Positions 24,003-32,400 of a stretch of DNA of 64,000 nt are shown here, in pieces. Where the stretch lies: the NCBI GenBank assembly GCA_019787685.1, contig JAHNUO010000013.1, positions 1,054,001-1,118,000 on the forward strand, written 5' to 3'. This stretch comes from Chiua virens. Its lineage: Eukaryota; Basidiomycota; Agaricomycetes; Boletales; Boletaceae. Numbering within the stretch: position 1 is the first letter of the stretch; every line of letters starts with the position of its first letter. The position numbers and the translations under genes were made by a program. Below the pieces are notes generated by a model. It was not told the DNA's origin. It saw nothing but the letters and a program-made list of their open reading frames with translations, and searched no databases.

Positions 24003-25250
24003 CTTGCCTGATCCTGCTGAAAATGCTCTGCTGAGTATTGACTATGTTTACTCAAAGCCTGTGAAAGCAAGGCTTGGGAGAGCTATTGAATTTGCTGAAA
24101 AGCTTGTTGCTCTTGTTGCTCATGCTCCTGAAGAAGTCTCTGATGATATAAGTTTTGTCTTTGCAAAGCCTCTTGTTGCTCATGGAGAATTCTTTGCTCA
24201 TATAGCTCCTGTTGCCTCAATAGCTCTTGTTGAACCTCCAATTGTCTTTGATGCTGTAATTCCTATCTTTGTAACAACTCCTAGTATAAGTGTATTTGAC
24301 CAAGATCAGGACCAGGATGAGAAGCAGAAGAACGATTGTGTCTTTGTGTCATATACCACTCCATTCTCTGTTCCTCCAGATATAACTCCGGGTTGATCTC
24401 CCTCAGGACACAACTCCATGATCCCGGACCTCTGTTACATATATATGTTTCCTCTTTTATTTTAGTACATAACCTGTGTCTCACTTACGAGCACAGCTCC
24501 GGCTTTCTCAGTACCTGACTTACCTCCGGCTATGTAGTTTCCCGATCTTCCGTCTTACTCAGTTCTTACCAACTCCGTTACTAATCTCCATTCCACTCCA
24601 AGTATATAAACTGTAGTACCCCAACTGTGTACCCTTAGTCTGAATATTAGTTTATTTGTATGACTCACTCTGAACACTCCATAAGACCTTGATGGTCTTT
24701 ACTCTGCTCGACTCCACTTCATGTGTTGAGTCATATATCTACCTCCGTTCTCCGCACGTCTGAAATATAGGGACAGACTGTGACAAGGGCGCACCACATA
24801 CGGTGAAGCCAAGTCCCGTCCAATGCTACAACTCCAGAGGTCCAGAGTTGGCTACCTCCAAGTCACATGGTCTCTAACACTTTGATTGCATCTTCTTTGA
24901 TGAGCTTGATCAAAGTTTTCCAATAGGTGAGCATTATAATCTATCCTAGCACCCCTTGCTAGAGGGAAATTCAAAGGTGGTAGAGGTGGTGGCACAAATG
25001 CTTGATGATAAGGTAGTGGTTGATCAGGAGGAATAATTGAATGAGAAATAGCAGGTGGCATTAAGGGTGGTGGTAATAGTGGTGGTGGGATATTGACAGG
25101 ATAGAACTGATATTGTGTTTGATTCTTATGTATATGTTGTATATCATGATGTGCAATTTGATGATGGGGTATGCTAGGATATTGATTAACAGAAACAGGA
25201 AAATGAAGCTATAATTTATATTTAGTATCTTATAAATTTATATAATAGAT
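24003..25250 (-). pseudogene. Helitron 5' exons: Gln-rich and Pro-rich leader, split by solo LTR
   Basis: At 24003-24290 the minus strand is Gln/Glu/Leu-rich with coiled-coil character (LEVQQELLRQQELYEQ). At 24880-25061 it reads IIPPDQPLPYHQAFVPPPL and ARGARIDYNAHLLENFDQAH. Removing the LTR and one TSD copy gives an uninterrupted reading NQRHNRSS, which supports that both parts belonged to one exon. The true start of the protein was not found. Confidence 0.6.
24347..24879. repeat. Solo LTR (533 bp) in the Helitron leader, TSD ctttg
   Basis: TGTCATATACC ... GGTCTCTAACA, flanked by ctttg at 24342-24346 and ctttg at 24880-24884. Contains the TATA-like run gtatataaactg (about 24601). The last 300 bp recur at 46001-46300. 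A third LTR family in the window. Confidence 0.9.
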
Positions 25251-25600
25251 ATGTAACAATCAACTTACTCTCAGAGCAGCAGGTAGATGGCGAGATGGAG
25301 AACCAAGCTGACATTGATCACATTCAGCTTGGCAAGCAGTATTTTGAGCATGCTGAGGAGAAGTAAGAGGAGAAGACCTAATAAAACATTTATATAAAAC
25401 ACTCCTATAGAAAATTTAGAATTTAAAATACTCACATACCAAATCAAATCAAGACAGAATATAGCCCAGATAAAAAAAGATCCAAGTTCCCAGGTCCAGA
25501 GAAGGGTCCAGTCTTCAGAAAGGTAGTCAAGGATGCACACTAATTGCCTTGCTTTACATAGCAGTGCCAAGAGTTAATTAAACGGCAATCAGGGTAAGAG
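25251..25600 (-). pseudogene. Possible further Helitron 5' exon(s)
   Basis: A short exon-like piece on the minus strand (SSPLTSPQHAQNTACQAECD, Cys-containing) between an acceptor near 25379 and the stretch at 25271. A second exon-like piece lies at about 25440-25570, ending at a GTATGT donor. Assignment to the Helitron gene is by position and strand only. Confidence 0.35.
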
Positions 25601-25974
25601 TATGACAGAGCTAAAGGCAAAAGCCTGAGACAAAATGAAAGGTAACAGCAAGCAGAAAGTAACAGATCAAAGATCTGCTAGTCTTTTTGACAGCCTCCAA
25701 TCAAGTCTCTACTCTGTGGTGCAATCAGAGGTCTCAGCCAGAAATGGCCTTGACAACCAGTAGACACATAGAGTTGAATCTGTGAAGCTAGGTAGTAAAG
25801 ACTTGATCACACCTCTTCCCAAACAGCTGATTCTCACTCTCAATACACTGTAGTAAAACAAAGATCAAGTGCCTAATCCAAGAACTCACTTTCATACAAG
25901 ATTTGATAAAACCTATATTATATATCCTATATAGATATGCTAGATCATAGAAAAAACATGAACATACCTGTCAA

Positions 25975-26420
25975 GGATGTAATCCAAAGCCCTTCACTGA
26001 GAAAGCTGTCCCAGAGACAATACAACAATCTAGATCACAATATATATGTATGTCAATCTACAAGTCACCATATACATGAAGATCAACAGAAAAACCTTTT
26101 ATCAGCAGCAAAGATCTGTTATCTTGATCATAAATCATAATCAGACTCTCATATAGCATTGTATAGTAATAAACCTACCTTATCAAACCTTGAATTGAAA
26201 CAGAAAATAAGAAAACAAAGATCTCAAGCAGAGAAAGTGAGTCCTCCACTGAGAAAAGCTGTCTCAGAGACAACACAACAACCTGGATCACAATATACAT
26301 AAAGATCAGCAAGAAACCTCTTATCAACAGCAAAGATCTATTATCTCAGCTTATCTGATGCCATAGATCATAATCAGACCATCATGTAGCATTATGTAGT
26401 GATGGACTCACCTTATCCAA
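25975..26420. repeat. Two diverged tandem copies of about 250 bp near the Helitron 5' end
   Basis: The block at about 25990-26185 (gagaaagctgtcccagagac, ctagatcacaatatatatg, cagcaaagatctgttatc) recurs at about 26246-26420 (gagaaaagctgtctcagaga, ctggatcacaatatacataa, cagcaaagatctattatc). Spacing about 256 bp. No coding sense seen. It lies in the non-coding leader of the Helitron. Confidence 0.75.
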
Positions 26421-26725
26421 GCTATATGTAGCCCTGTGTCAAGTAGGAAACAGGGGAAATGAGATGTCAGGCAGGGAAAGTGACTTTGAGAGGGATATTG
26501 ATGGGGGGAAAAGGATGACAGGTGGCTGTGCTACTGAGACTGAACAGACAACAGATATCATGTCAGGCAATGTGACAACTGAGTTTGAATTGAAAAAGGA
26601 AAAACCACATGGCTAACAGAAGTTAGCAAAATAAGCAAAATAGCTGAAATAGCTGAAATACACGTTAGGCAAGACTCTCCTACACCCCGTTCTCTGCTCA
26701 CTTTTTGATTGGCATCACACTGTAG

Positions 26726-27048
26726 CTCAACTGTGTCCTTGACGGGTTCGTGAAGAATGGGGTATCAATGCTGAAGATGATCCCTCAGTTTTCAGGCAAG
26801 GAATACTGCTCCACCTTTCAAGCAATGGTCAAGATGTTGAGTGAAGTCCTTCGTCATGCCTACCATGGCCATGAGCTATGCAAGCAACTTGAGCAATGGG
26901 CACAGGAAGGATGGTAAGTATGCAGTGACCACCATGTTATTATTCACTGTAACATAAGTGCTGCCACTGACATATTGATCTCACAGGACTGCACTGTACC
27001 AAGTTGACACAGATATAGAGCAAGACAACCACCTGCAAGTCCTTCTCA
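26726..27048 (+). pseudogene. DUF6532-type gene, 3' part
   Basis: Exon 26726-26922 reads LNCVLDGFVKNGVSMLKMIP, then YCSTFQAMVKMLSEVLRHAY and a WAQEGW end. A GTAAGT...CAG intron of about 64 nt (26923-26986) follows, then TALYQVDTDIEQDNHLQVLL and stop. The frame and phase fit the exon that ends at 13718 behind a 48-nt intron that the Helitron opened. The H-x-x-WA-x-EGW end agrees with DUF6532-type C-termini as I recall them. Confidence 0.6.
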
Positions 27049-27369
27049 ATTAGTTTCATGTTGCTGCTAGATGTTTTACATTCATGTTTTTTGTTTTCCT
27101 TTGATTTTTTTTTCCTTCAGGAAGTTCCAAGCTGTTTGTTTTGTCATGTTTGATTAGTAATGTGTTGGTTTGGTCATATATGAATGCATGAGTTGCCACC
27201 ACTAGGTAATATCACCTAGCAAGTGATGTTAGCAAAGTTATTATGGAATGCAAGACTCCAAAGTGTTGTGCAACAGTCCACAAAAAGTTTAAATGTATAT
27301 ACAGTACTTACATTCTCATATTCTATTATTTCCATAGCCAGTACTAAGCATCCATAGCAATATTGCAGC
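27049..27369. other. No gene seen; between two convergent relics
   Basis: AT-rich stretch with a poly-T run near 27108. It would hold the 3' ends of the DUF6532-type gene and of the minus-strand OrsD-like relic. Confidence 0.5.
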
Positions 27370-28644
27370 TGGCTTAAGTTCCCAAGCCTGGACCTAACTG
27401 GCCCACTAGGGAACCTGTAGAGTGCTGTCCAACACTCCAGACCTCAAATCAAATTACTTATGCAGCCTGCTGAAGTTCCCACACCATGTTGAAGATTGAG
27501 AGAGCATCCAACTTTAGTGCCAGGTCATGCAGTTGACCAACATGGCTGACATGGTCACCAGTCTCAGCAATGCTCCTATATCAAAGCCAATCAACTTACT
27601 CAAGAGTGTCCTCCATCTCATTCATTGGCTGATTGAAAAAAAATGCTTCATATAATGTCACAATTTGGTAGAAATATTTGAGCTTTGCAAGTAGTGGCAT
27701 CAGACTGACCACATCCATGAATGAGCCATCGTCACATAGGGCCATTACCCAGATGAAGCACTGGATAGGGTTGTCCCAAGCTACTAATCTCCTTGATTAC
27801 AGGTTGTATACGAGCAACCAGCAAAATGCCTGGTATGCCTGAATTGCCTGCATCTTGCTATCCTGTGACTGTTCTGTTGCATCCTTGGACAAATGCTCTA
27901 TGAGAGAATACAGCTTTGCCTCTTGAGCCTTTGTGTACATGAAAGGCATTTGAATTCATTGCCTAGTGCCTTTCATAGCATTGTCCTAATCATTTTGACA
28001 ACAAAAGCAAGGTAATTATCATTGTCGAGAAGGCAGAAGTATTTCAATCTGCATTCAGGAACATGTTGGCCTGCTACCTTCCATGCAAAGAAAAAAGGGG
28101 GAAGTACTTACTTTTCAGGTGAAAATCCCAATCTATTCAATAACACCTTTGTGACAGTGACAGTGTGTGGTATTTCCTGTAAACATTTCTTTGTGTGACA
28201 GTGATGCTTCCTTACGACCTTGTCCAGAGAATTGAAAATGCTCTGCTGGAGAGTGTTTCTGTTTAATCCTCCAGGCAGCATGTCTCTGCTCAGGATCTTT
28301 TTGAATATCATCTTGAAACTTGTCCCACATTGTGAACTTGAGAAGCTGTGTGCAGTCCTAACCTGAACCCACAGTGAGGACAATGTTACCCCTTACTGAG
28401 GGCAAGAACTGGAGGTGCAAGTACTCTTGTATGTTGAGGTCAAGATTGCTCTCTGCAGTCACATTGGCATCCACCTCAAAATACTGTCAACTGACTCCTT
28501 GGAAGAGGGTTTGAACTATTGTTTCCTTGTAACTCATGTTGTGTGCCAATCCTTGTCCATGTTCTAGCCTGGCATGCTTTAGCAATGTTTGCCAATTGTG
28601 AATGCTGTATCTGCAATTGAGTGGATCTGCCCTGCAGCTATATC
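27370..28644 (-). pseudogene. OrsD/DUF3505-like zinc-finger protein relic, 3' part
   Basis: Directly downstream (minus strand) of the Gypsy insertion at 28645. It reads CRYSIHNWQTLLKHARLEHG (a His-containing finger-like end), YLHLQFLPSVRGNIVLTVGS, MWDKFQDDIQKDPEQRHAAW and, further on, AKLYSLIEHLSKDATEQSQD. Stops after LFQGVS (TGA) and VGSG (TAG) look like C-to-T events. I recall this architecture from large C2H2/OrsD proteins in basidiomycete repeats, sometimes next to RecQ-like helicases; no helicase is seen here. Function unknown. Confidence 0.5.
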
Positions 28645-29412
28645 TGTTACGGTAGTTCCGGGTAGGACCTAGCGTAGCCGCAAAAGCGCCAAGTACCAAG
28701 TGGCTGCGATAACTCAAACAACCACCACTTGGTATGTGGTGCGCTGAAGAGTCGAACAAGGAGTTCTGGTCAGCGGGTGGCTACCAGAGAGACGAGTGAG
28801 GACTCAGGCGTTGCTGAGAACTGTCCGGTTGGGAATCTATACCCGAGGGACGGTCGAGGGTCAAGGGTACCCTGTTGAGGGTTCGAGTGTTTGGTCAAGG
28901 GACGACGAGAGAAGTCCCAGGTCAAGAGGTCACAGGGAAGGATCCGAGTGGAGCAGAGATACTCAGCTAGATTGCGGAGATCAAGACTAGAGTACATGGG
29001 TATCTCTGCGAGGTATTTATACTACGAGAATCGTGCACGGACCAAGTAACTAAAAGGGGTAGGCCAGAAGAGCGGAAGAGCGAAGGGCCAAAAGGGAAGT
29101 GCACAATATCCAAAAGGGGTGGCCAAGAAGAGCGGAACGGAACAAAGGCCAAAAGGAATGACCGTACGATGCGAAGGCAGCGGACGATGACGAAGGTGAA
29201 ATGACAAATGCGAAGCCATCAGATGATGACGAGAATAGAATGAGTAAGCGTGATGCCATCGGATGATGACGAGAAAAGGAAAGAGTAAGCATCGGGTAAG
29301 GCCGATGAGTTACGTAAAGGTGAACGCGTACGGATGAGCGTACAAAGATACCTAGGTATCGAGTGAAGCAAAGTAGTACAAGTGAAGCAAAGAAAAGAAA
29401 CAAATCGTAACA
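28645..29412 (-). repeat. 3' LTR of the young Gypsy element (768 bp)
   Basis: TGTTACGGTAGTTCCGGG ... AATCGTAACA on the plus strand. It contains internal short tandem repeats: units around ggccaaAAGG with gaagagcgga (29066-29155) and catcGGATGATGACGAGAAt/a (29216-29275). TSD atatc lies to the left. Confidence 0.95.
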
Positions 29413-29424
29413 TTACCCCCGGAG
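29413..29424 (-). promoter_or_regulatory. Polypurine tract (plus-strand primer site)
   Basis: The minus strand reads ACTCCGGGGGTAA just before the LTR end. The purine-rich run directly abutting the 3' LTR is the expected primer for second-strand synthesis. The 37.3 kb element keeps the matching site (ttacccctgg). Confidence 0.7.
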
Positions 29425-29454
29425 TACGATCAAAGCACCATGCGAAGATCATCA

Positions 29455-32400
29455 CTAGAAATCGAAAGAATCCCGGACAGGGCTTCCCGTGATATTGGCA
29501 TAGCCCTCGTCGTCGATGGGGTCATCACAAGGGGACGCCGAGCGTCGATCAGGAGACGCAGAGCGTCGGGGCGCAGAGCGGCGGGCTCGTTGAGGTGGGG
29601 GTACAGGGAGTTCGGCGTGGCGGTTGCGGCGTGAGGACAAGGACGAGTTCGTCGACGAGGACGAGGTAGAGGGGATGGCAGGGCGAGGGGAGCGTCGGCT
29701 CCAGGTGGCTCCGGCGGCGACAGGAAGAAGTCGGTCGGCCAAGGGGATGCGAGAGCGTACCCGAGGAGGTCGTCCAGGGCACCGGGACTGGATATGGCCG
29801 GGGGACCAGGTGAGGCAAATGGGGCATTGGTACATGCCGCATTCGATACGGATATGTCCGAGTTTTCGGCACTCGAAGCAGGCCTCATGGTAACGGGGGT
29901 GGTCGTCGGGGAGGGATACCTGACCGGTCCGAAAAAGATGTTCGGCCTCAGCGCGGTTTGACGCGATCATCTCGGCTTCCGTAAAGGGTTCCGAGGACGC
30001 AGAAGGAGTCGAGGGAGAGGGGGTCGGGGGACAAGCGCGAGCTGCGAGTTCCGCTTGATAGCGGCGAAGGTCGTCGAGGAATTCCCCCATCTGCATCTGG
30101 TGGAGGACGTGTTCAAGATACGCGCGGATGCGGTCGTGGATTTGACCGGTGATGGCCGAGAGGAGGCGGTTGTGGCGGTCGCTGCCGAGGAGGTCTGATT
30201 GGACGAACGTGAGACACTCGCACTGGAGGTACGCCAAATAAATGGCGTTCAACGGGGAGTTGAGATCTAGGTGATGTTCGATGGGGAAGGCCATCGCTGG
30301 GTCTAGGATAAGTTCGCGCATGTGGCGAAAGTACTCGGGGGTGGAGGTCGAGGAGCGTATAGTATGGGAGTGGTAAGGGAGGTCTACCGACGCGACAGGA
30401 GGACGAACAGGGTCAGGAAGAGAAGGAGGAACAGGCCATTGAGAAGGCGCTCCCCATCCTGCGCTCGCAACTGCTGAAACAGCTGGAGAAGGGGGTTGGG
30501 TGGACTCGGTGAGGGAGGATTCGGAGGAGAGGGAGGACCCATTGGTGAGGGGCGTGGCCGGAGGTGGGAGCGGGCAGTGGGGAATGGACGCGGTAGGGGT
30601 GAAGACGGGGACGGAGTGGATGATTTCGTTTTCGAAGTCGGGGGTCGAGCAGGAGCGGTAGGACATTACTGCCTTGACTGAGACTGGCGGGGGAGGTCTG
30701 AGTGGGGAGCGAGGAGGTCGAGGGGGTGGAGCTGAGGGGAAATCTCTGGGGTGGCCGCGCTTATATGCGTCGACCGTATCCTTGGCATTGCTGAGATTAG
30801 ACTCAGGTTCCCAGGAGTCGTCCGATGCGGAGTAGCCTTTCCATCGGATCAGGAACTTGCGGTTCCGCGGGTTCTTGGAGTGATTTAAGATCCGTTCGAT
30901 CTCGTATTCTTCTTCCCCTGCGATAAGGTCCGGGGGTGGCTTCGGGAAATTGGTGCCGTAGGTCTCCGTTTCGCGATAGGGCGATAGGAGGGAAGCGTGG
31001 AAGACCGGATGTATTTTCCAGGTCTTAGGAAGACGGAGGCGGTAAGTGAGCGGAGAAAGGACTTCTGTGATGGTAAAGGGTCCTTCTCGGCGAGATGCGA
31101 GTTTCGGGGAGATGAGTTCCCGTTTCAAATTGCGGGCTTCCAGCCAAACCTGATCTCCTTCGGCGAAGGGTTTGAACTTCTTGAAGGAGCGGGCTTTCAT
31201 GGCTTGGCGGGCGAGTTCGTGGGCGGCGAGGGCTTCGTCGTGGGCAGCCGAGAGGGTTTTGAGACGTTCTTCAACGGCTGGGAGCTTGGTTTCCGCTATA
31301 ATAGCGGGGAGGGGTCGAGGTTCGTAGCCCATCATCAGGAAGAAAGGGGATTTCCCGGTGACGGAGTGAGGGCGGTGGTTGTGGGCAAATTCGGCCATGG
31401 GGATCAGGTTGGCCCAGGATGAGGGGTTGTTCTGGCAATACATGCGCAGATAGGTTTCGACTTCTTGGTTGACTCGTTCCGTCTCCCCATCTGATTGAGG
31501 GTGGTAGGCGGTGGAGAGGGAGAGCTTGTACCCAATTAGTCGGGCTAGTTCCTTGGCGAAGGCGGAGGCGAATTGTGGTCCGCGATCGGAGATGATCTTG
31601 TCGTAGAGGCCGAAACGCGTGTATACCTTGTGGAAAAAAAGGCATGCTATACCCGCGGAGTCGGCGGTTTTCACGGTTGGGCAAAGAATTACCCCCTTCG
31701 TAAGGCCGTGGTCGACCACGACCATAAGAGAATCGTAGCCCTCCGCGGAGGTGGGCAGGTCAGTGATGAGATCAACGGAGATGTTCTGGAATGGGCGAGA
31801 ACACGCGGAGGGGATCAGGGAGAGAGGCAGGGTGGTTGGGTGAGTGTTGACCTTCTGCTGTTGGCAGGCGGCGCAACCGGAGACGTAGGAGCGGACGAAG
31901 GAGGCCAAACCCGGCCACCAGAATTCTGCAGCGACGAGTTGGCGAGTTTTCAGGAAGCCGGGGTGGCCGGCGACGTGGGAATCGTGGTGGCGGGCAACTA
32001 TTTGCTGCCGCAGGTTCAAGTCGGGGGGAACGTAGACGCGGCCCTGGTAAGTCAGGATGCCAGCATCGTATTTCCAGTCAGAGAGGCGGGCATGGAAGGA
32101 TGACGGGAGACCTCCGTCCATGGCGTTCAAGGTGTCAAGGACAAGCGGATCGTCCGCGGACGACTTAGCGATGAGGGATTGGAGGTCGAGGGTGATGAGG
32201 TTGACGAATACGTCGTCCGGGAGGAGAGTGACATCTTCGTTGTCGGTGTCGGGGGTGATATGGTCAGGGCGGCGGGAGAGCGTGTCAGGACCATCTAGGA
32301 GTTTGCCGGGGACGTGGGAGAAGGTGAGGTCGAAGTCGGCGAGGTCGAGGAGCCAACGGGCTTGTCGGCGGTTCAGGTTCTGGGGTTGACGGAAATACGT

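Larger units (their letters stand above)
13750..26708 (-). mobile_element. Helitron (rolling-circle transposon), inserted in a host intron, with nested insertions
   Basis: It encodes on the minus strand an N-terminal Helitron region, a Rep (HUH) domain and a Pif1-type helicase. Ends were set by rejoining the host gene: plus-strand 13749 (a) joins 26709 (t). That restores a 48-nt GT-AG intron in phase and gives the A|T target expected for Helitrons. On the minus strand the element then starts TCAAAAAGTG and ends with a hairpin plus ATAG. Helitrons usually end CTRR, so one terminal base deviates. Without the nested Gypsy (14656-20126) and the solo LTR (24347-24879) with their TSDs, the native size is about 6.9 kb. 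Exact termini are inference. Confidence 0.8.

Noticed and set aside
29216..29275. Short tandem units with GATGATGACGAGAA in the LTR taken as a minisatellite
   Set aside because: They occur at the same place in the LTRs of the family and are part of the LTR, not an independent repeat.
29455..30800. Envelope-like third protein at the end of the Gypsy Pol
   Set aside because: No signal peptide, no membrane segment, and the cysteines form zinc-knuckle patterns.
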